Below are positions 37,290-45,143 of a DNA stretch of 64,000 bases, one piece after another (position 1 is the stretch's first letter; every line of letters starts with the position of its first letter). Position numbers and translations under genes: made by a program. Origin of the DNA: Acidovorax sp. KKS102 (GTDB taxonomy: Bacteria > Pseudomonadota > Gammaproteobacteria > Burkholderiales > Burkholderiaceae_C); assembly GCF_000302535.1 (NCBI RefSeq), contig NC_018708.1:2170001-2234000 (forward strand), in the 5' to 3' direction. The notes under the pieces are model-generated. The model searched no databases, had not been told where the DNA came from, and worked only from the letters and a program-made list of their open reading frames with translations.

Positions 37290-37370
37290 GCTTCCCTGCG
37301 CGAGGATGATCTCAATCAGGTTCAAAGGGACTCTCTCAGTCGAAGCGGGCGGGCCCACATCGACACCCCT
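37290..37370 (-). promoter_or_regulatory. TPP riboswitch controlling cytX
   Basis: On the minus strand the sequence reads AGGGGTGTCG, then CTGAGAGAGTCCC, AACCTGATTGAGATCATCC and GCGCAGGGAAG, matching all conserved TPP aptamer blocks. It ends about 84 bp before the cytX start. A GC-rich stem between aptamer and gene could be the expression platform. Confidence 0.93.
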
Positions 37371-37435
37371 AGCGGTAGCGCTTGCTAAAGCAGCGCGCTG
37401 CGGATTGTAGTGGTGTGCGGCCGTCGCGCGCCCAG

Positions 37436-38503
37436 TCAGGCAGCGGTGGCCGGGGCCACACCCAGCAACTGGTGCAGGCGCGGGCTGGTGGTGGTGTATT
37501 GCAGGGCCACCTTGTCGCCCTTGAGCGCCTCGGCCGCGCCAAAGGCAGCCAGCGTGGCCTCGTGGAAGCCGCACAGAATCAACTTGCGCTTGCCGGGGTA
37601 GGTGTTGATGTCGCCCACGGCGTAGATCCCGGGCACGCTGGTGCGGAAGGCCTCGGTGTCCACCACCAGCTGTTTGCGGTCCATGGCGATGCCCCAGTCG
37701 GCGATGGGGCCGAGGCGGGGGGAGATGCCAAGCACGGGAACCAGCAGGTCGAGTGCCAGGGCACGGGTGCTGCCGTCGGGGTCCACCAGCTGCAGTGCGG
37801 TGAGGCGGTCGCCTGCGGTGTCAATGCCGGTGATCTGCGCGGCCTCGACGTGGATGCGGCCTGCGTCGCGCAATTGCTGCAGGCGTTGCAGTAAGGCGTC
37901 AGGCGCCTGGAAAACGTCGCGGCGGTGCAGCAGGCTCACGCGGGCGGCTTGACCTTGTTCGGCCAGTTCCACCGCGCGGGCCACCGCGGGCTCGTCGCCG
38001 CCGTGCACGACCACGTGGCGACCGGTCACATCCACTGTCGCGGGCAGGCTCTGGTAGTGGACCTGGGTACCGACGAACCGCTCGATGCCGTCCACCTTGA
38101 GGGTGCGCGGCACAAAAGCGCCCACGCCGGCGGCAATGAACACGCTGCGGGCCAGCAGTTGTGCGCCTTGCGAGGTTTCGACCAGCAGGCGCCCGTCCGC
38201 TTGTACGGTGAGGGCGGACACCAGCGTGTTCAGGTGCCACTGGGTCTTGAACGGCGCGGTCTGCTGAAGCAGCAGACCAGCCAGCTCGCGCCCGGTGCAC
38301 ACCGGGATGCCCGGGATGTCGTAGATGGGTTTGTCGCCGTACAGCTCGACGCACTGGCCCCCTGCATGGGGCAGGGCGTCGATCAAGTGGGCGGTGATGC
38401 CTTGCAGGCCCAGCTGGAAGACCTGGAACAGGCCTACGGGACCTGCGCCGATGACAACGGCGTCGGTCTCGACCACGGTGGGCGCTTGCAAAGTCTCGGT
38501 CAC
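37436..38503 (-). CDS. Ferredoxin-NADP+ reductase (thioredoxin-reductase-like type)
   Basis: A 355-residue FAD/NADPH enzyme of the YumC-like class (type 2 FNR). The FAD motif is [19 protein letters not shown], followed by [18 protein letters not shown]; the second nucleotide site is [19 protein letters not shown] and the C-terminal FAD segment is [25 protein letters not shown]. It lacks the CxxC of thioredoxin reductase. The start is GTG 38503. It follows fdxA by 19 bp and probably reduces that ferredoxin. Confidence 0.92.
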   Translation of the reverse strand: MTETLQAPTVVETDAVVIGAGPVGLFQVFQLGLQGITAHLIDALPHAGGQCVELYGDKPIYDIPGIPVCTGRELAGLLLQQTAPFKTQWHLNTLVSALTVQADGRLLVETSQGAQLLARSVFIAAGVGAFVPRTLKVDGIERFVGTQVHYQSLPATVDVTGRHVVVHGGDEPAVARAVELAEQGQAARVSLLHRRDVFQAPDALLQRLQQLRDAGRIHVEAAQITGIDTAGDRLTALQLVDPDGSTRALALDLLVPVLGISPRLGPIADWGIAMDRKQLVVDTEAFRTSVPGIYAVGDINTYPGKRKLILCGFHEATLAAFGAAEALKGDKVALQYTTTSPRLHQLLGVAPATAA

Positions 38504-38522
38504 CAGTGGCGCGCGCGGCGGG

Positions 38523-38852
38523 TTACTTGATCAGTTCGTTGACCTTGCCCGGCTTGCCGTTCCACTCGTCAGCGTCGGGCAGTGCAGGCTTGCGCTTGGT
38601 GATGCTCTTCCAGCCGTCGGCAAAGGCCAGGTCGGCGTTGAGCTTGATGAAGGCGATCTGGTCGGCCGGCAGGTCTTCTTCGGCAAAGATGGCGTTGGCC
38701 GGGCACTCGGGGATGCAGACGGCGCAGTCGATGCATTCGTCAGGGTCGATGACGAGCATGTTCGGGCCTTCGCGGAAGCAGTCCACGGGGCACACGTCCA
38801 CACAATCGGTGTACTTGCACTTGATGCAGTTTTCGGAAACGACGTGGGTCAT
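38523..38852 (-). CDS. fdxA: 7Fe ferredoxin FdxA
   Basis: A 109-residue ferredoxin with one [3Fe-4S] and one [4Fe-4S] cluster. By comparison with Azotobacter FdI, Cys9, Cys17 and Cys50 bind the 3Fe cluster, and Cys21, Cys40, Cys43 and Cys46 the 4Fe cluster. The long C-terminal tail ([21 protein letters not shown]) is typical of proteobacterial FdxA. It heads a two-gene unit with the ferredoxin reductase. Confidence 0.95.
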   Translation of the reverse strand: MTHVVSENCIKCKYTDCVDVCPVDCFREGPNMLVIDPDECIDCAVCIPECPANAIFAEEDLPADQIAFIKLNADLAFADGWKSITKRKPALPDADEWNGKPGKVNELIK

Positions 38853-38924
38853 GACAGGAGTTGTGTGGGTCGGTGAAAACCCTCGATTTTAAAAGCTTTC
38901 ACCGACCTTTGGTTGCAGGGTCCC

Positions 38925-38941
38925 TCACCCCGATGGGGTGA
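38925..38941. terminator. Hairpin after cysN
   Basis: TCACCCC and GGGGTGA form a perfect 7-bp stem with a 3-nt loop, 26 bp past the cysN stop. There is no T tract. Confidence 0.4.
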
Positions 38942-38966
38942 CTGGGGCTTGGGGCGCTGATCTGGA

Positions 38967-40340
38967 TCAGTTGACGAGCACGGCGCCAGCGGTTTTGTGG
39001 CTGGCGGTGTCCACCAGAATCAGCGAGCCCAGCACGCGGGCCTGGCTGAATGCTGCGGCGGGAATCGCCTCCTGCAGCAGCAGGTCTACATGGCCGATGG
39101 CATTGGGATCGAGCTGTGTGGCGGCTTCTTCGGCCAGCGTGTTGATGTTGAGCTTGTGCACCACGGCCTTGACCTTGGCCTTGACCCAGCGGTGGCCATG
39201 CAGCGCCCAGTACACGCGGCCTGCGACCAGGGGCTCGTCGTCCATCCAGGCGACCGTAGTGTGCAGCTCGCGGCTGGCGGGCCAGGCCGGGGTGGCGGCG
39301 GGTGTGTCGCCAAAGTCGTCGTCGGCAGCCGGCGTTGCAGCAGCCGGGGGCGCGGCCAGGATCCAGTCGCCGCGCGATACGTCCACCTCGCGGTCCAGGA
39401 TGATGCCGGCGCTGGTGCCTGCGGGCACGTCCTTGGGGCGGCGGGCGTGGTCCAGCACCTGGGCCACGGTGGCCAGCTGGCCGCTGGGGAAGATCTGTAC
39501 GGCGGTGCCGGGCGCAAAGCGGCCTGCGGCCACGCGGCCCCAGAACACGCGGCGGCCCTGGCTGGTGTCCGACGAGGACGAGAACTTCTCGACCCACTGC
39601 ACGGGGAAGGCCGGTGCCAGCGCTGTGTCGGCTGGGGTGTTGGGCAACTCTTCCAGCACTTGCAGCAGCGTGGGGCCGGTGTAGCCGCACCAGCCGGCAT
39701 GGGCATCGACCACGTTCCAGCCCTTGAGGGCGGACACTGGCACCGTGGCACGCACGGTAATGCCGGCGGCCTTCGCAAAGGCATCCAGGGCGCCTTGGAT
39801 GTGCTTCCAGGCCAGCGCGGGGTCTTCTACCGCGTCGAGCTTGTTCACGGCAAACACCAGCGAATGCACGCGCAGCAGGTGCACCAGCAGGCTGTGGCGG
39901 CGGGTCTGCGGCAGCAGGGCCAGGCCGGGGTTCTTCCAGTCAAGCTTGGTGGCATCGACCAGCACCACGGCGGCGTCGGCGCTGGATGCGGCCGTCACCA
40001 TGTTGCGGGTGTACTGCTCGTGGCCGGGCGCGTCGCCGATGATGAACTTGCGCTCTTCGGTGGCGAAGTAGCGGTAGGCCACGTCGATGGTGATACCTTG
40101 CTCGCGCTCCGCGCTGAGGCCGTCGGTCAACAGGGCCAGGTCGGTCTCGCCCTGGCGCTGTACGCCGGCCAGGTGGTCTTGCAGCACGGCCTTGCTGTCC
40201 ACCAGCAGGCGGCCAATCAGCGTGCTCTTGCCGTCATCGACGGAACCACAAGTGATGAACTTGAGGGCGGAGATATGGTCGTTTTGGCTGGTAGCGCTAG
40301 TGTTATTTGCGCTGGCAGCTATTGAATTGATAGCGGTCAT
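38967..40340 (-). CDS. cysN: Sulfate adenylyltransferase subunit 1 CysN
   Basis: A 457-residue GTPase subunit that drives APS formation with CysD. The EF-Tu-like motifs are GSVDDGKSTL (P loop), DAPGHEQYTRNM (G3) and NKLD (G4). It lacks a C-terminal APS kinase domain, so it is CysN and not a CysNC fusion. The ATG at 40340 overlaps the cysD stop (TGATG). Residues 1-20 (MTAINSIAASANNTSATSQN) are encoded by a copy of repeat family A; the conserved domain starts near residue 26 (ALKFITCGSVDDGK). Confidence 0.93.
   Translation of the reverse strand: MTAINSIAASANNTSATSQNDHISALKFITCGSVDDGKSTLIGRLLVDSKAVLQDHLAGVQRQGETDLALLTDGLSAEREQGITIDVAYRYFATEERKFIIGDAPGHEQYTRNMVTAASSADAAVVLVDATKLDWKNPGLALLPQTRRHSLLVHLLRVHSLVFAVNKLDAVEDPALAWKHIQGALDAFAKAAGITVRATVPVSALKGWNVVDAHAGWCGYTGPTLLQVLEELPNTPADTALAPAFPVQWVEKFSSSSDTSQGRRVFWGRVAAGRFAPGTAVQIFPSGQLATVAQVLDHARRPKDVPAGTSAGIILDREVDVSRGDWILAAPPAAATPAADDDFGDTPAATPAWPASRELHTTVAWMDDEPLVAGRVYWALHGHRWVKAKVKAVVHKLNINTLAEEAATQLDPNAIGHVDLLLQEAIPAAAFSQARVLGSLILVDTASHKTAGAVLVN
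40283..40336 (-). repeat. Dispersed repeat family A, copy forming the cysN N-terminus
   Basis: On the minus strand it reads GCTATCAATTCAATAGCTGC, CAGCGCAAATAACACTAGCG and CTACCAGCC, a close match to the family core. It is in frame with cysN and directly follows the ATG. Confidence 0.8.
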
Positions 40341-41296
40341 CAGAAATACCCGTCCTTCTTGCGCTTCTCCATCGAAGCATCCGATGTCTTGTCGTCCATG
40401 CGCGTGGCGCCGCGCTCGCTCACGTCGGCGGCCAGGGTCTCGATGACGATCTCGGCCGGGGTGGCGGCGGTGCTCTCCACCGGTGCGGTGCAGGTGATAT
40501 CGCCCACGGTGCGAAAGCGCACGTCGCGCGTTTCCACCACGTCGCCATCGCGCGCGGGGGTCAGCTCGGTCACGGGCATCAGCAGGCCCTTCTTGTCCAC
40601 CACCTGGCGCTTGTGCGTGTAGTAGATGCTGGGCAGGCCGATCTGCTCGCGGTCGATGTACTGCCACACATCCAGCTCGGTCCAGTTGCTGATGGGGAAC
40701 ACGCGGAAGTGCTCCCCGGGCTGCAGGCGGGTGTTGAACAGCGTCCACAGCTCGGGGCGCTGGGCCTTGGGCTGCCATTGGCCGAAGCTGTCGCGGTGGC
40801 TGAAGATGCGTTCCTTGGCGCGGGCCTTTTCTTCATCGCGGCGGGCGCCGCCGATGAGGGCGTCAAAGCGGAACTCTTCGATCGCTTCGAGCAGCGTGAC
40901 GGACTGGTGCACGTTGCGGCTCTCGCCCGGGTGGGCCAGGCGCACGGTGCCGCGCGCCATCGAATCCTCCACGCTGCGCACGATGAGTTCGGCGCCCAGC
41001 TCCTTCGCGCGGAAGTCGCGGAAGTCGGTCACTTCGGGGAAGTTGTGGCCCGTGTCGATCATCAAGAGCGGGTAGGGAATGCGGCCCGCACCAAACGCCT
41101 TTTCAGCGCACTTGAGCATGACCAGCGAATCCTTGCCGCCCGAGAACAGCAGGGCGGGGCGCTCGAAGGCGGCGGCGACTTCGCGCAGGATGAAGATGGT
41201 TTCTTCTTCCAGGGCGTCGAGGTGCGAGTTATTGAGGTGGTAGCTCATGTTGTTGGTCTTTTTCTCAAGCAGCGCTGAGTCGGTGCGGGCGTTCAT
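40340..41296 (-). CDS. cysD: Sulfate adenylyltransferase subunit 2 CysD
   Basis: A 318-residue PP-loop ATP pyrophosphatase that makes APS from sulfate and ATP. Features are LLFSGGKDSLVML, IDTGHNFPEVTDFRD, FDALIGGARRDEEKARAKERIFSHRD, RVFPISNWTELDVWQYI and the C-terminal SMEKRKKDGYF. An in-frame ATG at 41248 (MSYHLN) is an alternative start. It overlaps cysN by one base. Confidence 0.94.
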   Translation of the reverse strand: MNARTDSALLEKKTNNMSYHLNNSHLDALEEETIFILREVAAAFERPALLFSGGKDSLVMLKCAEKAFGAGRIPYPLLMIDTGHNFPEVTDFRDFRAKELGAELIVRSVEDSMARGTVRLAHPGESRNVHQSVTLLEAIEEFRFDALIGGARRDEEKARAKERIFSHRDSFGQWQPKAQRPELWTLFNTRLQPGEHFRVFPISNWTELDVWQYIDREQIGLPSIYYTHKRQVVDKKGLLMPVTELTPARDGDVVETRDVRFRTVGDITCTAPVESTAATPAEIVIETLAADVSERGATRMDDKTSDASMEKRKKDGYF

Positions 41297-41310
41297 GGAG
41301 GTGTCCGGTT

Positions 41311-41964
41311 TCAGTGGGCCAGATGCAGGCCGCACTCGCGGTTGTCTTCGCCCTTGGTCGGGTCCACGTAGTCGAAGTTGTTGGGCAGGCCGTGCTTCAC
41401 GCAGTATTCGTGCAGGTCCTTGGACGACCAGTGCAGCAGCGGCGCCACCTTGATGAGGCCGTCGGGGTTGATGCTCACCGGGTCCATCTGCGCGCGCACG
41501 GCGGTGTCGGTGGCGCGCAGGGCGGTGAACCAGACCTTGGGCGCGGTCTCGCGCAGGGCGCGGGCAAAGGGCTCGAGCTTCACTTCTTCGGTGAAGGCCG
41601 CATGGCGCGGGTCGCCCAGCGCGGGCGTGGGGCCATCGACGGCCTCGCGGTGGGCGCGCGAGCGCAGGGGCAGGTAGATCTTCAGGTTCAGGCCCAGCTG
41701 CTTGGTCACCTCGTCGGCAAAGCGGTAGGTGGCTTCGGTGTTGTAGCCGTTGTCCATCCACACCACGGGCACGTCGGGGTTCACCTGCGTGACCAGGTGC
41801 AGGATCACCGCTTCGAACGGGCGGAAGTTGGTGGTGACGATGGTGGGCTGGCTCAGGCCCAGGGCCCAGGCCACCAAGCCCTGCGCGTCGCGGCCCAGGT
41901 CGGCGTTGATGCGGGCGAGGTCGATGGTGGTGTTGTTCATGGCGTGGGGGTCTCTCGCATTCAT
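41311..41964 (-). CDS. cysH: Phosphoadenylyl-sulfate reductase CysH (no Fe-S ligands)
   Basis: A 217-residue PAPS/APS reductase-fold protein. It has TTNFRPFEAVILHLV, VWMDNGYNTEATYRFAD and the catalytic C-terminal ECGLH. The CC...CxxC ligands found in [4Fe-4S] APS reductases are absent: only one Cys is in the C-terminal half apart from the active one. By family rule this points to PAPS rather than APS, yet no APS kinase (cysC) lies in the operon. ATG 41940 (MNNTT) is an alternative start. Confidence 0.88.
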   Translation of the reverse strand: MNARDPHAMNNTTIDLARINADLGRDAQGLVAWALGLSQPTIVTTNFRPFEAVILHLVTQVNPDVPVVWMDNGYNTEATYRFADEVTKQLGLNLKIYLPLRSRAHREAVDGPTPALGDPRHAAFTEEVKLEPFARALRETAPKVWFTALRATDTAVRAQMDPVSINPDGLIKVAPLLHWSSKDLHEYCVKHGLPNNFDYVDPTKGEDNRECGLHLAH

Positions 41965-41966
41965 GA

Positions 41967-42347
41967 TCAGGCGGCCTCGCGGAAGTGGGGCAGGGGGTGC
42001 GTCACGTCGCCCTGGTAGAAGGCTTTGAAACGGTCGAACTGGCGCTGGGCGTCGGCCATGTCCACGCCTTCGCGCAGCACGGCCACGTCAAAGCCGCAGC
42101 GGGCCATCTGTACCAGCTGGTCGATCAGCACGTCGCCCGTGGCGCGCAGCTCGCCCGCAAACTTCAGGCGGCCGCGCAGCAGGCGGGCCTGGCTGAAGGC
42201 CCGGCCGTCGGTGAACTTGGGGAATTGCAGGTCGATGCGGTCCACGCCCGCCAGGTCCAGCTCGAAGGGGTTGGCGTCGTTGGGCAGTTCAATCACTTTT
42301 TGGCCTGCGGGGCTTGGCTGGTGCTCGTGAGCAGCTATTATTTTCAT
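41967..42347 (-). CDS. DUF934 family protein of sulfite-reduction operons
   Basis: A 126-residue protein of the DUF934 family, usually encoded between sulfite reductase and cysH in proteobacteria and annotated as probably involved in sulfite reduction. It shows the family pattern DLAGVDRIDLQFPKFTDGRAFSQARLLR and GDVLIDQLVQMARCGFD. The biochemical function is not established. Its ATG lies within a partial repeat-family A copy (42330-42352). Confidence 0.85.
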   Translation of the reverse strand: MKIIAAHEHQPSPAGQKVIELPNDANPFELDLAGVDRIDLQFPKFTDGRAFSQARLLRGRLKFAGELRATGDVLIDQLVQMARCGFDVAVLREGVDMADAQRQFDRFKAFYQGDVTHPLPHFREAA

Positions 42348-42352
42348 AGTAT
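42330..42352 (-). repeat. Partial repeat family A at the DUF934 start
   Basis: The minus strand reads ACTATGAAAATAATAGCTGC, equal to the first half of the family. The gene's ATG is formed within the ACTATG segment. Confidence 0.45.
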
Positions 42353-42359
42353 TCAGCTT

Positions 42360-44198
42360 TCAGGCGGCTTCGGTTTCGGCGGGGTGGCGCGCGGCGTTGG
42401 CAGCGGCCTTGAAGGGGTCGAGGCCGACACGGCGCACCGTGTCGATGAAGTTTTCGTAGCGTGGCCCCTCGGCGTCGCTGGCCAGCAACTGGCGTTCGGC
42501 GCGGTAGGTGGCCAGCAGGGCTTCGATGACGCCGGGCACTTCAGCGGCGCTGAACGAGGGGCCGATGATCTTGCCCGGCGTGGCGGGGCCCGAGAGGTCG
42601 GAACCATCGGCCCCGCCCAGCGTGATCTGGTACCACTCCTTGCCGTCTTTATCCACGCCCAGGATGCCGATGTGGCCGCTGTGGTGGTGGCCGCAGCTGT
42701 TGATGCAGCCGCTGATGTGCAGGTCGATCTCGCCCAGGTCCCACAGCTCGTCCAGGTCCTGGTAGCGCTCGGTGATGGCTTCGGCAATCGGCAGGCTGCG
42801 CGCGTTGGCCAGCGAGCAGAAGTCGCCGCCGGGGCAGGCGATCATGTCCGTCAGCAGGCCGATGTTGGGCTTGGCCAGGCCCAGCGCCTTGGCGGCCTGG
42901 TACAGCGCGGGCAGCTGGTCGCGGCGCACCCAGGGCAGGAGCAGGTTTTGCTCGTGCGTCACGCGCATTTCACCCGCGGAGAAACGGTCGGCCAGGTCGG
43001 CGGCGGCTTCCATCTGCTCGGCCGTGGCGTCGCCAGGGGCGTAGCCCAGGCGCTTGAACGACAGCATCACGGCGCGCAACTGCGGGTGGCGGTGGGGCAG
43101 CACGTTGCGCGTGAGCCAGCGGCCGAAGTCCTTGTCTTCTTCGGCCGCGGTGCGCAGCAGGGCCAGGGTTTCGGCCTCGGCATCGGCGGGAGAGAGGTCC
43201 AGCGCGGGTTCGTGGAAGTTGGCGGCCACGCGGTCGTACTCGGCCTGCGTGATGGTGTGGGGGCCGCCTTCCACTTCCACGATCTGGCGGAACTCCTCTT
43301 CCACCTGGTCCACATACGCCTGGCCTTCGGCCTTCACCAGAATCTTGATGCGCGCCTTCCAGCTGTTGTCGCGGCGGCCGTAGCGGTTGTACACGCGGAT
43401 CACGGCCTCCAGGTAGTTCATGAGCTGGTTCCAGGGCAGGAACTCGCGCAGCACCGGGCTAATGGTGGGCGTGCGGCCCATGCCGCCGCCCACGCGCACC
43501 TTGAAGCCCAGTTCGCCAGCGTCGTTCTTGACCAGCTGCAGGCCCACGTCGTACCAGCCCAGCGCAGCGCGGTCTTCGCGCGCGCCGTTGATGGACACCT
43601 TGAACTTGCGCGGCAGGAAGGCGAATTCAGGGTGCAGCGTGCTCCACTGGCGCAGGATTTCGGTGAAGGGGCGCGGGTCGGCGATCTCGTCGGCGGCGAT
43701 GCCGGCCAGCGCATCGCTGTTGATGTTGCGGATGCAGTTGCCGCTGGTCTGGATGCCGTGCAGGTTCACGGTGGCCAGCAGGTCCATCACATCGGCCGCC
43801 TTGGACAGCGGAATCCAGTTGTACTGCACGTTGGTGCGCGTAGTGAAGTGGCCGTAGCCGTACTTCAGCTTGGTGCCGATGCGCCGGCCGTCGGCCAGCG
43901 GGATCTCGCCCAGCTTCTCCTGCGTGGCCTGGGCCTCGGCCAGCAGGGCGGGCTCGGGCTGGTCGTATTCGCGGGCCACGCGGGCCAGCACGCGAAGCTG
44001 GGCGCTGGAGAGCTCGCCATACGGCACGGCCACGCGCAGCATGGGCGCGTAGCGCTGCACGTACCAGCCGTTTTGCAGGCGCAGGGGGCGGAACTGCTCT
44101 TCGGTCAGCTTGCCGGCTTGCCAGCGTTCGAGCTGGTCGCGGAACTGCTCGGCCCGCAGGCGGATGAATTGGCGGTCAAAGTCGGTGTATTGGTACAT
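42360..44198 (-). CDS. cysI: Sulfite/nitrite reductase hemoprotein CysI
   Basis: A 612-residue siroheme/[4Fe-4S] reductase making sulfide from sulfite. The cluster and siroheme ligands are in CPGGDFC and CINSCGHHH. It has duplicated ferredoxin-like half domains, HFTTRTNVQYNWI, and 'LPRKFKVSINGA'. The motif pattern fits the ferredoxin-linked or one-component sulfite reductases of beta-proteobacteria. No cysJ flavoprotein is nearby, so FdxA and its reductase at 37-39 kb are candidate electron donors (inference). It follows the exporter gene by 10 bp. Confidence 0.93.
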   Translation of the reverse strand: MYQYTDFDRQFIRLRAEQFRDQLERWQAGKLTEEQFRPLRLQNGWYVQRYAPMLRVAVPYGELSSAQLRVLARVAREYDQPEPALLAEAQATQEKLGEIPLADGRRIGTKLKYGYGHFTTRTNVQYNWIPLSKAADVMDLLATVNLHGIQTSGNCIRNINSDALAGIAADEIADPRPFTEILRQWSTLHPEFAFLPRKFKVSINGAREDRAALGWYDVGLQLVKNDAGELGFKVRVGGGMGRTPTISPVLREFLPWNQLMNYLEAVIRVYNRYGRRDNSWKARIKILVKAEGQAYVDQVEEEFRQIVEVEGGPHTITQAEYDRVAANFHEPALDLSPADAEAETLALLRTAAEEDKDFGRWLTRNVLPHRHPQLRAVMLSFKRLGYAPGDATAEQMEAAADLADRFSAGEMRVTHEQNLLLPWVRRDQLPALYQAAKALGLAKPNIGLLTDMIACPGGDFCSLANARSLPIAEAITERYQDLDELWDLGEIDLHISGCINSCGHHHSGHIGILGVDKDGKEWYQITLGGADGSDLSGPATPGKIIGPSFSAAEVPGVIEALLATYRAERQLLASDAEGPRYENFIDTVRRVGLDPFKAAANAARHPAETEAA

Positions 44199-44208
44199 CG
44201 TGGAGCAC

Positions 44209-45012
44209 TCAGATCAGAATCAGTTTGAAGCCCGCCCAGGCGAGCAGCAGGGAGAGGGCCGAGCGGATGAGGCGCTCAGGGGTGCGGGTGACCAGGCGCG
44301 AGCCCAGCCAGATGCCCGGCAGCGAGCCAGCCAGCAATTGTGCAAGCAAAGGCCAGTCCACCGAGCCCAGAGAGGCATGGCCGAGGCCCGCCACCAGGGT
44401 CAGCGGAACGGCGTAGGCAATGTCGGCGCCGATGATGCGCGGCAGCGGCAGCAGGGGGTACACCAGCAGCAGCACCGTGACGCCGATGGCGCCCGCGCCC
44501 ACGGAGGTGAAGGTGACCAGCGTGCCGATCACCGCGCCCAGCAGCACGGGCAGGCTCCAGTGGCGGGGGCGGGTGGCGTCGCCGGTGTGGGCCTTGCGGG
44601 CGGCGTTTTGTGCGGCCTGGCGCTGGGCAGAGAAAACAATGGCCTTGTAGAGCGTGGCGGCGGCCGTGAGCAGCAGGGCAAAACCCAGCGTGGTGGTCAT
44701 GATGCGCTGGGCGGTGGCGCTGGCCGGGCCCAGGGTGTGCAGCGCCCACAGCGCCAGCAGGGCGGCTGGAATGCTGCCTGCGCACAGCTGGCCCACCACT
44801 TTCCAGGGCACCAGACGCTGGCGGGCCAGGCTGACGGTGCCGCCCATCTTGGTGAAGGCCGCAAACAGCAAATCGGTGCCCACGGCCATGTGGGGCTTGA
44901 TGCCGAAGAAGAAGATCAGGATCGGCGTCATGAGCGAGCCGCCGCCCACACCAGTCAGGCCCACGATGAGCCCAACGGCAAAGCCCGCAAAAACAAACGC
45001 CAATTCATGCAT
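44209..45012 (-). CDS. TauE/SafE family sulfite/organosulfonate exporter-type permease
   Basis: A 267-residue membrane protein with about eight hydrophobic segments and the family's GLIVGLTGVGGGSLMTPIL and GIKPHMAVGTDLLFAAFTKMGG repeats. TauE/SafE proteins move sulfite, sulfoacetate or similar anions. As the first gene of the tauE-cysI-DUF934-cysH-cysD-cysN operon, it may export excess sulfite or take up sulfate; direction is not determined by sequence. Confidence 0.87.
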   Translation of the reverse strand: MHELAFVFAGFAVGLIVGLTGVGGGSLMTPILIFFFGIKPHMAVGTDLLFAAFTKMGGTVSLARQRLVPWKVVGQLCAGSIPAALLALWALHTLGPASATAQRIMTTTLGFALLLTAAATLYKAIVFSAQRQAAQNAARKAHTGDATRPRHWSLPVLLGAVIGTLVTFTSVGAGAIGVTVLLLVYPLLPLPRIIGADIAYAVPLTLVAGLGHASLGSVDWPLLAQLLAGSLPGIWLGSRLVTRTPERLIRSALSLLLAWAGFKLILI

Positions 45013-45143
45013 GGCGGCGAATGTAGAGGGGCTTCTTATGGATGCAAACTATTGTTTTGCTCTGCCAATATGTCGATTTGTTTATAAGTAAGGATTGGCG
45101 CGGGCTGGCAGGGGGGATGCTTGAGCCGCCTGCCGTGCTGGAT
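45013..45143 (-). promoter_or_regulatory. Promoter region of the cys operon
   Basis: An AT-rich island in GC-rich DNA (about 45030-45090) upstream of the tauE-cysI operon. On the minus strand it has CTTATAAAC, CATATTGGC and CCATAAGAAG, of the kind seen in CysB-regulated promoters. Exact -35/-10 sites were not assigned. Confidence 0.35.

Noticed and set aside
41985..44228. 747-codon plus-strand ORF opposite cysI
   Set aside because: Antisense shadow of cysI and DUF934 caused by high GC content; the cysI reading has all siroheme and cluster motifs.
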